Origin: Streptomyces tuirus
Lineage (GTDB): Bacteria; Actinomycetota; Actinomycetes; Streptomycetales; Streptomycetaceae
Direction of reading: 5' to 3'
DNA: 64,000 nt
NCBI GenBank assembly: GCA_018195615.1
Contig: JAGTPG010000002.1
Span: forward strand, 1,116,001-1,180,000
Numbering within the stretch: position 1 is the stretch's first letter; every line of letters begins with the position of its first letter. This document shows, piece by piece, positions 1 to 10,104 of this stretch. Made by a program: the position numbers and the translations under genes. Under the pieces are notes generated by a model that did no database searches, was not told where the DNA came from, and was given only the letters and a program-made list of their open reading frames with translations.

Positions 1-1
1 T

Positions 2-532
2 CCCGGCCCGGAGGCCGACGACAGGCCGCCGCTGGCGCCGCCGGACACCTCCGTCTGGGGACCGGCCCAGCGGCGCCTGGGCGCGGACGAGATCGCGCTG
101 CAGTGGGCGATGTGGCGGGAGCAGGTCGACGACTCGGCCTTCCCGGCAACGGGACCCTCACAGGCACCGGACGACGGTGGCGAGACGGCCGACGGTGGCG
201 GGGCGGCCGACAGTGGCGGGTTGGCCGACGGTCCGGTCGGGCGCGCGGAGACAGGGCAGCCGCGTCACAGCGGCATCCGGCGTGTCCTCTCCGAGGCCCG
301 CACCTACATCGACTCGCCACCGCCGCTGGGCCGGGTCCGGTCGTCGTTCGCGCCGGGTGACGCGCGGACCCTGCGGGCCGACGGTCCCGGCTGGTCGCTC
401 GTGGCCAGGACCGACGACATCGCTTTCGTGCTGCTCGACGACGAACCCGGCGAGGTCCTGCCGGTGGGCCGGGGGCCGGAGCTGCCGGGTCTCCTCGAGG
501 CCCTCGACAAGATGGCCGTCCGGCCGAACTGA
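2..532 (+). CDS. Hypothetical protein, 3' part only
   Basis: The frame is open from the left edge, so this is the last 176 codons of a larger gene and its start is outside the window. About residues 58-75 form a Gly/Asp/Ala low-complexity linker made by three 18-bp DNA repeats. After it comes a compact domain of about 90 residues starting near HSGIRRVLSEARTY and ending in a Leu-rich helix. No signal peptide or membrane segment lies in the visible part. I do not recognise the family. The gene converges on a small membrane-protein gene 13 bp downstream. Confidence 0.6.
   Translation, partial: PGPEADDRPPLAPPDTSVWGPAQRRLGADEIALQWAMWREQVDDSAFPATGPSQAPDDGGETADGGGAADSGGLADGPVGRAETGQPRHSGIRRVLSEARTYIDSPPPLGRVRSSFAPGDARTLRADGPGWSLVARTDDIAFVLLDDEPGEVLPVGRGPELPGLLEALDKMAVRPN
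173..226 (+). repeat. Three tandem 18-bp repeats inside a coding region
   Basis: Units at 173-190, 191-208 and 209-226 follow the pattern GACGGTGGCGrGrCGGCC with a few substitutions. They encode DGGETA, DGGGAA and DSGGLA, a flexible linker. Multiples of 3 keep the frame, so copy number can vary without breaking the gene. Confidence 0.75.
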
Positions 533-545
533 CGGGAACGGCCGA

Positions 546-728
546 TCAGCGTCCGAGTTCCTTGCGGGAAGCGCGGCGCAGCCTGCGCCGCTGCGAGGGA
601 TCCAGCATGAGGTACGCGGCGGCCGGGACTCCCAGGATGATCAGGAGCGATGCCCACCAGGGCAGCCAGATCAACAGGATGAGCCCGGCCGCCACACCGC
701 CTGCGGCGATCTTGGCGTTCTTGGACAT
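546..728 (-). CDS. Small one-pass or hairpin membrane protein
   Basis: This 60-residue protein begins MSKNAKIAAGG. It has one long hydrophobic stretch (about residues 8-42, broken by WLPWWASL, so possibly two short helices) and a very basic tail rich in Arg. The ATG at 728 is chosen because AAGGAGG stands 8 nt upstream; an in-frame ATG at 752 has no such site. Function is unknown. The positive tail should stay in the cytoplasm. Small proteins of this type are common and conserved in Streptomyces. Confidence 0.7.
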   Translation of the reverse strand: MSKNAKIAAGGVAAGLILLIWLPWWASLLIILGVPAAAYLMLDPSQRRRLRRASRKELGR

Positions 729-1035
729 GACTGTCGCCTCCTTCGCGGCCACTGCCGCTCTCTGTCTCGAAAACGGACCCGCGCTCGCGGCGGTTCCGGA
801 CCGCGACCCTGAGACATCCCTGAGGTGCGCCCCCTACACACCCCTGAGACCTCCATGGTGACCCAGTTCACAGACAACTCATACCCGTAGAACCAGGGAA
901 GTGCTGTACCCTCGGCGACTCCGACTCAGCTAGTCAAATTTGAGGAATCAGCCATAGCCGAGCATCCGGTTCCCCGGCACCCGCCCCCGACTCTCCGAGC
1001 GATCCGGACTTTCCGAACTGGCCCACTGCTGCGCC
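729..1035. other. 307-bp intergenic region with three CCCTGAG repeats
   Basis: No gene was found here. CCCTGAG occurs at 807-813, 818-824 and 842-848 within an otherwise ordinary region that must hold the divergent promoters of the small membrane protein and the SNF2 gene. The AT-richer stretch near 930-950 (AGTCAAATTTGAGGAA) could include promoter elements. The role of the repeats is not known. Confidence 0.4.
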
Positions 1036-3872
1036 GTGTTCCTGCCCGGCGACCCGGCCCGTACCGGAAGCGTCGCCTTCTGGCGATCCGATGGCGCGGC
1101 CCCTCCGGCCGTGCCCTCGGCGTCCGTCACCGACCTGACGGTCGTCGTGCCAGGCGCCGACGGCGTCGAGCCGCGGAGCGTGCCCGCCGTGCTGCTGCCG
1201 GTGCACGTGGCCCTGCCGGTCCTCACCCGCGCGCGTACCGGCGAGGAGGGCCACCGGGCCACTCGGTTCTGGGGAGCGGCGGCCGTGCACGCCCTGCACC
1301 TCGTGGCGCGCGGGCTGCTGCTGCCCGGCCTCTCCCCGGGCGACCACGACGCCTGGCGCACCGGCCCGCTGCGCGCCGAGGACGCCGAGGCCGTACGCCG
1401 CCTCGCCGCCGCGATGCCGCCCGAGGCGCACGCGGTCCCGCTGCCGGGCGCCGGGCCGCTGCGGCTGCCCGACCCGGAGCGGGTCCTGCGGGCCTTCCTC
1501 GACGCGGTCTCCGACACCCTGCCCCGCTCCCCGCCGCGCCGCTGGTGACGGGCGGTGCCCCTTACGCCTCGCCCGAGCCGGTGCATCTGCCGGAGCAGCG
1601 CGCGTGGGCCGCCGACGTCGCCGCGGGCCACGACGCGGGCGTGCGGCTGTCGCTGCGGATCGAGGCGGACGGTCTGACGGACCTGGCGCACGGTCTGGAC
1701 GACAGGGCGCACGGTCTCGCGGACGCGGCGGCCCACGAGGCGGCTGTGACGTTCCGGGCCGTGCTCCAGGTGCACAGCGTGAGCGACGCCGTGCTCGTCG
1801 CTGACGCCGCGGACGTCCTCGCCGGCGCCGGCAGCGAGGCCTTCGGCCCCGCGCCCGGATGGACGTGCTGCTCGCCCTGCGCCGCGCGGCCCGGGCCTGG
1901 ACCCCGCTCACCCCCCTGTTGTCGGCGACCGTGCCGGACGCGGTCGAACTGGCCGACGAGGAGGTCACCGAGCTGCTCGGCACGGGCGCCCGGGCCCTGG
2001 CGGCGGCCGGAGTCGACGTGCACTGGCCGAAGGGGCTCGCCGCGAGCTGACCACACGCGCGGAGGTGGGGCCGGCCGACGAGGAGCCGGGTCCGGCACGG
2101 ACTCCGCCGCCGTGCCGTCGTTCCTGTCCGCCGACGCGCTGCTGGCCTTCAACTGGTCGTTCGCCCTGGGCGACCGGCGGCTGAGCCGCGAGGAGCTGGA
2201 CCGGCTCGCCGAGGCGAACCGCCCGGTGGTGCGGCTGCGCGACCAGTGGGTCCTGATCGACCCGCACGAGGCACGCCTGGCCCGCTCCCGGCAGGATCAC
2301 AAGGTCACGCCGGTGGACGCGCTGGGCGCGGCCCTGACGGGGTGGACGGAGGTGGACGGCCGACGGGTCGAGGTGCGGCCCACCGGATGGCTGGCGGCCC
2401 TGCGGGAGCGGCTCGCGGACCCCGAGGCGCAGCGGCCCGTGGAGCAGCCGGCCGCCCTCGCCGCCACGCTGCGGGACTACCAGCGGCGTGGCCTCAGCTG
2501 GCTCGCGAGCATGACGTCGCTGGGCCTGGGCTGCTGTCTCGCCGACGACATGGGACTCGGCAAGACGATCACGCTGATCTCCCTGCACCTGCACCGGCAG
2601 ACCGACCCGGCGTCCGCCGGTCCCACCCTGGTGGTCTGCCCGACGTCCCTGATGGGCAACTGGCAGCGGGAGATCGAGCGGTTCGCGCCGGGCACCCCCG
2701 TGCGGCGCTTCCACGGCGCGCGGCGCGGCCTCGACGGCCTGGCCGACGGGGAGTTCGTGCTCACCACGTACGGCACGATGCGCCTGGACGCGCCCCGGCT
2801 TGCCGAGGTGTCGTGGGGCATGGTCGTGGCGGACGAGGCTCAGCACGTGAAGAATCCGCACTCCTCGACCGCGCGGGAGCTGCGCTCCATCGGCGCACGC
2901 GCGCGTGTGGCGCTCACCGGCACCCCGGTGGAGAACAACCTGTCGGAGCTGTGGGCCATTCTCGACTGGGCGACTCCGGGCCTGCTGGGCAGGCTGGGCA
3001 CCTTCCGCAGGCGGTACGCGGACGCCGTCGAGGGCGGGCAGGACCCGGGCGCCGCGGACCGGCTGGCCCGGCTCGTACGGCCGTTCCTGCTGCGCCGCCG
3101 CAAGTCGGATCCGGGGATCGCGCCCGAGCTGCCGCCGAAGACGGAGACCGATCACACCGTCTCACTCACGCAGGAGCAGGCGGGTCTGTACGAGGCCGTG
3201 GTGCGCGAGGCGCTGGCGGAGATCTCCGCCGCCGGCAGCATGGCGCGACGCGGACTGATCGTGAAGCTGCTGACCGGCCTCAAGCAGATCTGCAACCACC
3301 CGGCGCAGTACCTCAAGGAGGAGCGACCGGTGATCGCCGGGCGGTCCGGGAAACTGGAGCTGCTGGACGAACTGCTCGACACGATGCTCGCCGAGGACGC
3401 GGGTGTGCTCGTCTTCACGCAGTACGTGCAGATGGCCCGCCTGCTGGAACGGCACCTCGCCGCCCGCGGCACGCCCACGCAGTTCCTGCACGGCGGGACG
3501 CCCGTGGCCGGGCGCGAGGCCATGGTGCGGCGCTTCCAGGACGGTGAGGTGCCGGTGTTCCTGCTGTCGCTGAAGGCGGCGGGCACCGGCCTGAACCTCA
3601 CCCGGGCCGAGCACGTCGTGCACTACGACCGCTGGTGGAACCCGGCCGTGGAGGCCCAGGCGACCGACCGCGCGTACCGCATCGGCCAGACCCGGCCCGT
3701 GCAGGTGCACCGGATCGTCGCCGAGGGAACCATCGAGGACCGCATCGCCGAACTGCTGGCCCGCAAGCGGGAGCTGGCGGACGCGGTCCTGGGCTCCGGT
3801 GAGGCCGCCCTCACGGAGCTGACGGACGCGGAACTGGCGGATCTGGTCGAACTGCGAGGGGACCTGCGATGA
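1036..3872 (+). CDS. SNF2-family DEAD/DEAH helicase (frameshifted in this assembly)
   Basis: ATP-driven DNA translocase of the SNF2/RapA type, about 946 aa after correction. The C-terminal two thirds carry the full set: DDMGLGKT (Walker A, near 2548), DEAQH (motif II, near 2833), TGTPVENNLSELW, then in the second lobe KAAGTGLNL, DRWWNPAVE and DRAYRIGQ. The first third changes frame four times. Adding one C at 1529-1532, one C at 1854-1856, one G at 2042-2044 and one G at 2094-2095 gives a continuous protein, so the breaks look like sequencing errors. The start is uncertain: GTG 1036 is the first usable codon, but the open frame reaches back to 958 and homologs often begin a little earlier. 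The stop overlaps the next gene's ATG (ATGA), so the two proteins are probably made together. Confidence 0.88.
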
Positions 3873-5137
3873 CTCGGCACGACGGTGACACGGAGCGCAC
3901 GTTCGCCGCGCTGCCGCCCGCGCACGGGCGGGGTTTCGCGCAGACCTGGTGGGGCCAGGCCTGGCTGAAGGCGTTGGAGGACACGGCGCTGGACACGGCG
4001 CAGCTCAAGACGGGCCGTCGGCTCGCGCGCGCCGGAGCGGTCGGCGCGGTGTCGGTGCGCCCTGGCCGGCTCACTGCCGTCGTCCAGGACCGCGACGGAA
4101 CGGCGCACCGGGCCGACGTCCTGCTGGAGGAGCTCTCGCCCGGCCAGTGGGACCGCTTCCTGGACATGACGGTGGAGCGGGCCGGCCATGTGGCGGCCCT
4201 GCTGGACCGGGAGATGCCACCGCACCTGGTCGAGGACGCGGCCGCCGCCGGCGTGGAGCTGCTGCCGGGTGTGGGCGATCTGGAGCCGGAGTGCGACTGC
4301 GGAACCTGGGACCACTGCGGGCACACGGCGGCGCTCTGCTACCAGGTGGCCCGGCTGCTGGACCAGGACCCGTTCGTCCTGCTGCTGATGCGGGGACGCG
4401 ACGAAGCCGCCCTGCTGGACGATCTGCACACCCGCGGCGGCGCAGCGGCCGTGGAGAGCTCCGGCCAGGAGGGGGTGGACGCGGCCGAGGCGTACGCGGC
4501 CGGTGACATCCTGCCCCCGTTGCCGGTCCTGCCCCCACTTCCCGACGAGCCGGGTGTGCCGCCGTCCCTGGACACCGAGGCACCGCCCGCCCCCGGCGTC
4601 GACCCGGCCGCGCTGGAGTTCCTGGCCACGCGGACCGCCGTACGGGCCCACCGCCTGCTCACGGACGCGCTCCTGGGTGGCCTCGGCCCGGAGTTGACTC
4701 CGGCGCAGGACGCGGTGCGGCTGGCCGCGGGTGACCCCGGGAGGGAGGCGGCGGACCGGCTCGCCGACGGCTCGGGGCGGGGGCGGGACGGGCTGGCGAC
4801 GGCCGTACGCGCCTGGCGTCACGGCGGTACGGACGCGCTGGCCGTTCTCGACGAGGAGTGGCGGGTGGAGGGCGAAACGCTCGCACGCGCGCGTGCGGCC
4901 CTGGAGTCGGCCTGGGACGTGGACGAGCGGCCGGAGGTGCGGGCGCGGGGCAACCGCTGGACGGTCGTCGGCGCGCCGGTCCAGCTGCGCCTCGGCCGGG
5001 ACGGCAGGTGGTGGCCGTACCGCGAGGAACGCGGCCGCTGGCAGCCCGCGGGACCCGCGGCCCAGGATCCGGCCACGGCCCTGGCGTCGGCGGACCTCGC
5101 AGGCAGTGACGAAGTCGCCCTGCGGTCAGGGCAGTAG
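3869..5137 (+). CDS. SWIM zinc-finger protein
   Basis: A 422-residue cytoplasmic protein with a SWIM zinc-binding motif at about residues 132-147: CDCGTWDHCGH fits the CxC...CxH pattern. SWIM proteins commonly sit beside SNF2 helicases in actinobacteria and are thought to help bind DNA or partner proteins. Here the start overlaps the helicase stop (ATGA), which supports a joint complex. A Pro-rich stretch (residues about 212-245) separates the SWIM half from an Arg-rich C-terminal half. The reading frame is intact. The 3' end overlaps the converging gene at 5126 by 12 bp. The exact DNA transaction served by the pair is unknown. Confidence 0.85.
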   Translation: MTRHDGDTERTFAALPPAHGRGFAQTWWGQAWLKALEDTALDTAQLKTGRRLARAGAVGAVSVRPGRLTAVVQDRDGTAHRADVLLEELSPGQWDRFLDMTVERAGHVAALLDREMPPHLVEDAAAAGVELLPGVGDLEPECDCGTWDHCGHTAALCYQVARLLDQDPFVLLLMRGRDEAALLDDLHTRGGAAAVESSGQEGVDAAEAYAAGDILPPLPVLPPLPDEPGVPPSLDTEAPPAPGVDPAALEFLATRTAVRAHRLLTDALLGGLGPELTPAQDAVRLAAGDPGREAADRLADGSGRGRDGLATAVRAWRHGGTDALAVLDEEWRVEGETLARARAALESAWDVDERPEVRARGNRWTVVGAPVQLRLGRDGRWWPYREERGRWQPAGPAAQDPATALASADLAGSDEVALRSGQ

Positions 5138-5446
5138 CTCGCCGGCGTCCAGGGACGGGAGCAGCGATTCGAGGTCGCTCGGCAGATCGCTGGGCAACCG
5201 GCTCGGAAAGCCCGACGGCAACCGGGTCGGCAGCTCGCTGGGCAACGCGGTGGGCAGCTTCGTGGGGATGCCGTAGGACGGAGCAGGGGTGCGGCTCGGG
5301 CTCTCGGCGGGCGGCACCCCGTCCGGCGAGTCGTCGCCTCCCCTGGCCATCAGCACCACGGCGGACACGGCCGCGACGGCCACGAGCACGGTGAGCAGGA
5401 TGAGCAGCGGATTCCGCCGCTGAGGCGGTACGGGCGGCATGGCCAT
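5126..5446 (-). CDS. Membrane-anchored protein with Pro/Leu/Ser repeat tail
   Basis: About 106 aa, beginning MAMPPVPPQRRNP. A single transmembrane helix (LLILLTVLVAVAAVSAVVLM) follows the basic N-terminus. The rest, probably outside the cell, is a spacer that ends in degenerate repeats of LPS/LPT type (LPTALPSELPTRLPSGFPS...). No enzymatic domain is visible. The start is uncertain: no strong ribosome binding site precedes ATG 5446 or 5440, and GTG 5461 is possible. Function unknown. Confidence 0.5.
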   Translation of the reverse strand: MAMPPVPPQRRNPLLILLTVLVAVAAVSAVVLMARGGDDSPDGVPPAESPSRTPAPSYGIPTKLPTALPSELPTRLPSGFPSRLPSDLPSDLESLLPSLDAGELLP

Positions 5447-5460
5447 ACCGACCAGGGTCA

Positions 5461-5493
5461 CCGTGCACCGCTCAGGAAGCGAGCGGTGCACGG
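5461..5493 (-). terminator. 13-bp inverted repeat upstream of the membrane-anchor gene
   Basis: Perfect 13-bp arms (CCGTGCACCGCTC and its complement) flank a 7-nt loop. It lies between xylA and the small gene at 5126, both on the minus strand. It may be a second transcription stop after xylA or an operator for the downstream gene. There is no clear T-run. Confidence 0.45.
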
Positions 5494-5566
5494 GAGTTGA
5501 TACGGACTCATGGCGTGGATCGCATGATTCCGGAGCATTCCAGGCGGTATGGCCAAGAGGCGCACG

Positions 5567-5600
5567 CGCGCGTGAGACCCATGCGCGCGTGAGACCCACG
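5567..5600. repeat. Two 17-bp tandem repeats forming the xylA hairpin
   Basis: CGCGCGTGAGACCCATG (5567-5583) is followed directly by CGCGCGTGAGACCCACG (5584-5600) and a partial, inverted CGCGCATGGG. The second unit plus this tail makes the hairpin at 5578-5610. Confidence 0.7.
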
Positions 5601-5610
5601 CGCGCATGGG
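5578..5610 (-). terminator. Hairpin terminator of xylA
   Basis: Perfect 14-bp arms (CCCATGCGCGCGTG and its complement) flank a 5-nt loop, one base after the xylA stop codon. There is no T-run, as is usual for Streptomyces terminators. Confidence 0.7.
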
Positions 5611-5611
5611 A

Positions 5612-6826
<1,215 letters not shown>

Positions 6827-6852
6827 TTAGTATGCGAGCACCTCTCTGGGAA

Positions 6853-6867
6853 GAGACAAGATGTCTC
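6853..6867. promoter_or_regulatory. Candidate operator between xylA and xylB
   Basis: GAGACA-AGA-TGTCTC is a perfect 6-bp inverted repeat in the divergent xylA/xylB region. An AT-rich segment with ATTTACAAATTAGTATG lies just upstream (6819-6835) and resembles half-sites bound by xylose ROK repressors. Which of the two the neighbouring ROK regulator binds cannot be told from sequence alone. Confidence 0.4.
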
Positions 6868-6906
6868 GGGACGAGAGCAGCGGGACGTGAGAAGAGGGAG
6901 AGCCCG

Positions 6907-8351
6907 ATGTCAGCAGCCGAGGGTCCGCTCGTCGTCGGCGTGGACTCGTCGACCCAGTCCACCAAGGCGCTGGTCGTCGACGCGGCCACCGGCCGGGTCG
7001 TCGCGAGCGGCCAGGCCCCGCACACGGTCTCCTCGGGGCTGGGCGCGAGAGCGACCCGCGCCAGTGGTGGGACGCGCTGTGCGAGGCCCTGCGCCAGTGC
7101 GGCGACGCGGCGCACGAGGCCGCCGCGGTGTCGGTCGGCGGGCAGCAGCACGGCCTGGTCACCCTGGACGAGCGGGGCGACCCGGTACGCCCGGCCCTGC
7201 TGTGGAACGACGTGCGCTCGGCGCCGCAGGCCCGCCGGCTCACGGAGGAGCTGGGCGGGGCGAAGGTCTGGGCCGAGCGCACCGGCTCGGTCCCCGCCGC
7301 CTCCTTCACGGTCACCAAATGGGCCTGGCTGGCCGAGCACGAGCCGGAGGCGGCCCGGGCGGCCAAGGCCGTGCGCCTCCCCCACGACTACCTCACCGAG
7401 CGGCTCACCGGGCAGGGCACGACCGACCGCGGCGACGCCTCGGGGACGGGCTGGTGGGCGTCGGGGTCGGAGTCGTACGACGAGGAGATCCTTGCGCACG
7501 TGGGGCTCGACCCCGCCCTGCTGCCCCGGGTGGTCCGGCCCGGCGAGGTGGCGGGCACCGTGCGCGACAGCCATGACCTGCCGTTCTCCAAGGGCACGCT
7601 GGTGGCGCCCGGCACCGGCGACAACGCCGCCGCGGCGCTGGGCCTCGGGCTGCTGCCGGGCGTGCCGGTGATGAGTCTCGGCACCTCGGGCACGGTGTAC
7701 GCGGTGTCGCGGCACAGGCCCGCCGATCCGAGCGGCACGGTGGCGGGCTTCGCCGACGCCCGCGGCGACTGGCTGCCGCTGGCCTGCACGCTGAACTGCA
7801 CGCTCGCCGTCGACCGCGTCGCGACGCTGCTCGGTCTGGACCGCGAGGCCGTCGAGCCCGGCACGGCCGTGACGCTGCTGCCCTACCTGGACGGCGAACG
7901 CACCCCGAACCTGCCGAACGCCTCCGGCCTGCTGCACGGCCTGCGCCACGACACGACCGCCGGCCAGCTGCTCCAGGCCGCCTACGACGGCGCCGTCCAC
8001 TCCCTGCTGGGCGCGCTCGATCTGGTCCTCGACGAGGACGCGGACCCCTCGGCTCCCCTGCTGCTGATCGGCGGTGGCGCCCGGGGCAGGGCCTGGCAGC
8101 AGACCGTACGGCGGCTGTCGGGGCGGCCCGTGCAGGTGCCGGAGGCCAGGGAACTGGTGGCGCTCGGGGCCGCCGCGCAGGCGGCCGGGCTGCTGACCGG
8201 GGAGGACGCGGCGGCGGTCGCGCGACGCTGGGACACCGCGGCCGGGCCGGTCCTCGACGCCGTCGAGCGGGACGAGGAGACGCTGGCCAGGATCGCCGGG
8301 GTACTCTCCGACGCGGCTCCGCTGCTGGAGCGGCCCACCGACACCCACTGA
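6907..8351 (+). CDS. xylB: Xylulokinase (one frameshift)
   Basis: FGGY-family sugar kinase that phosphorylates D-xylulose with ATP to xylulose 5-phosphate for the pentose phosphate pathway. The N-terminal phosphate loop VVGVDSSTQSTKALVVD is in one frame from ATG 6907 (GAGGGAG upstream). From about 7047 the protein continues in another frame with SVGGQQHGLV, ALLWNDVR, GTGDNAAAALGLG, SLGTSGTVYAVS and LLIGGGARG. One missing G at 7047 joins the halves into 481 aa, the normal size. Located divergent from xylA and 15 bp before the ROK repressor, so probably one xylB-xylR transcript. Confidence 0.94.
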
Positions 8352-8366
8352 GGAGTGGCGTCAGGC

Positions 8367-9578
8367 ATGACCGCACCGCTGCACGAGGCTCACCCGGCCG
8401 GGCCGGGACGCGCGCTGCCGGACACCCAGCAGGGCATGCGCCGCCGCAACCTCGCCCGGGTGATGCACGCGGTCAGCGCCGAGGGGCCGATCTCCCGGGC
8501 CGCCGTCGCCTCACGGATCGGTCTGACCCGGGCGGCGGTGTCGACGCTCGTCGACGAACTCATCCGCTCGGGTCTGCTGGAGGAGCTGGGTCCGGAGCGG
8601 CCGGGACGGGTGGGCCGCCCCGGGTCGGCGCTCGCCGTCAGCGGGCGCGGACCCGCCGGGATCGGCGCGGAGGTCGGCGTCGACCACCTCGCCGTCTGCG
8701 CGGTCGACCTGGGCGGGCGGACGCGGTCGCGGGCTGTACGGCACGGCCTGAACCGGGGCCGCTCTCCCCGGCCGGTCGTCGAGGAACTCACCGAGCTGAT
8801 ACGCCGGGTCGTCGCCGAGGCGGAGGGCGAGGGCCTGTGGCCGGCGGGGCTCGCCGTGGCCGTACCGGGTCTGGTGGCGCGCGACGCCCGGACCGTCGTA
8901 CGCGCCCCGAACCTCGACTGGCAGGACACGGACCTCGGTGACCTGCTGCCGTCCGGCTTCCCGTTGACCGTGGACAACGAGGCCAACTTCGGCGCGCTCG
9001 CCGAACTCTGGCTCGGTGACGGCACGCCGCGCGACTTCCTGCACGTGTCGGCGGAGATCGGCATCGGCGCGGCGGTCGTGGTGGACGGGGGGCTGCTGCG
9101 CGGGACCCGCGGTTTCGCGGGCGAGCTGGGGCATGTGCCGGTCCGGCCGGACGGACCGGAGTGCGCGTGCGGCGGGCGCGGCTGCCTGGAGCAGTACGCC
9201 GGCGAGGAAGCGGTCCTGCGTGCGGCCGGTCTGGAGCCGGACGAGGACCGGGTCGGGCTGCTCGCGGGGCGCGCCGCGGAGGGTGACGAGGACGTGCGCC
9301 GGGCGCTGCGCGACGCCGGCACCGCGCTGGGGGTCGCCCTGACCGGGGCGGTCAACCTGCTCGACCCGGAGAGCGTGGTGCTGGGCGGGGAACTGTCCGG
9401 CCTTGCGCCCTGGCTGCTGCCTTCGCTGCGGGACGAGTTGGCGCGGCGTACGGCGGGTCCGGCCTGCCCCGTGTCCGTGTCCCGGCTGGGCCCTGAGGGG
9501 CCGCTGCTCGGGGCCGCGCACTCGGTCGTGCGTGCGGTGCTCGACGATCCCGCTTCCGTCGCGGAGCGGGCGGCCTGA
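8367..9578 (+). CDS. ROK-family transcriptional repressor of the xyl genes
   Basis: 403-residue regulator: a winged helix-turn-helix at about residues 25-80 (ISRAAVASRIGLTRAAVSTLVDEL), then a ROK sugar-kinase-like domain. The ROK zinc site is visible as ELGHVPV...CACGGRGCLEQYAG. ATG 8367 is chosen over GTG 8355 because GAGGAG at 8350-8355 is too close to the GTG. Proteins of this group beside xylAB act as xylose-responsive repressors (XylR). Role assigned from context; the effector is inferred to be xylose. Confidence 0.88.
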   Translation: MTAPLHEAHPAGPGRALPDTQQGMRRRNLARVMHAVSAEGPISRAAVASRIGLTRAAVSTLVDELIRSGLLEELGPERPGRVGRPGSALAVSGRGPAGIGAEVGVDHLAVCAVDLGGRTRSRAVRHGLNRGRSPRPVVEELTELIRRVVAEAEGEGLWPAGLAVAVPGLVARDARTVVRAPNLDWQDTDLGDLLPSGFPLTVDNEANFGALAELWLGDGTPRDFLHVSAEIGIGAAVVVDGGLLRGTRGFAGELGHVPVRPDGPECACGGRGCLEQYAGEEAVLRAAGLEPDEDRVGLLAGRAAEGDEDVRRALRDAGTALGVALTGAVNLLDPESVVLGGELSGLAPWLLPSLRDELARRTAGPACPVSVSRLGPEGPLLGAAHSVVRAVLDDPASVAERAA

Positions 9579-9705
9579 GACCGGTCGGCAACTCCGCCCG
9601 GACACGGCGGAATCGGGCCTCCGCCCCTGAGCCGTGCCCCTCACGTCCCGGTTACAAATCGCTCAACCTCTGGTTGCGGCACGGTGATCAGGCGACGATA
9701 GGACC

Positions 9706-10101
9706 ATGACTCTGGCCCAGCGCGCCCTGGAGCGCCTGCAGGCCTGGCCCGACCTGATGGCGGGCCCGGCCAGTTGCGGTACCGGAAGGGCGCTCCGTTC
9801 CGTCCGCGACGAGATCGTCCACTTCCACTCCGCACGGGACGTCGACCTCCACCTCACCGGCCGGGCCATCCAGCGCTTCCACTACGATCTCGCCGGATCG
9901 AGCGCCATCCACCTGGTCCCCGGCTCGTGCTGGGTGACGGTCCACCTCGACTGCGAGGCGGACGTCGAACTGCTGCTCAGCCTGGTCAGCATCGCCCTCA
10001 AGGCCCACCAGTCCCGATCCGAGACCGACCGGCCGCGGCTCGTCGGGTGCAACTTCCACCGCGTCACGGTGCTTCCGCGCGACGCGGCGGCGGGCGGCTG
10101 A
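9706..10101 (+). CDS. Luciferase-domain protein (DUF5519 type)
   Basis: A 131-residue cytoplasmic protein of the small family that databases call luciferase-domain or DUF5519. Recognised from [16 protein letters not shown] and [11 protein letters not shown] followed by a helix [12 protein letters not shown]. The name is historical and no light reaction is implied; the biochemical role is unknown. Upstream (9650-9690) an AT-richer stretch with TCAACCTCTGGTTGC holds a short CAACC/GGTTG inverted repeat that may be its operator. A methyltransferase-Nudix gene starts 4 bp downstream. Confidence 0.7.
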   Translation: MTLAQRALERLQAWPDLMAGPASCGTGRALRSVRDEIVHFHSARDVDLHLTGRAIQRFHYDLAGSSAIHLVPGSCWVTVHLDCEADVELLLSLVSIALKAHQSRSETDRPRLVGCNFHRVTVLPRDAAAGG

Positions 10102-10104
10102 GCT

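Noticed and set aside
934-1983. Long minus-strand ORF opposite the SNF2 helicase gene
   Set aside because: Arg/Pro/Gly-rich composition is that of an antisense shadow in high-GC DNA; the plus strand carries family motifs.
1036-3872. Interpretation of the broken SNF2, xyl, ure and bio genes as true pseudogenes
   Set aside because: Every break is repaired by one G or C in a short run, the remaining sequence is fully conserved, and clustered essential functions are affected. Technical error is the simpler reading.
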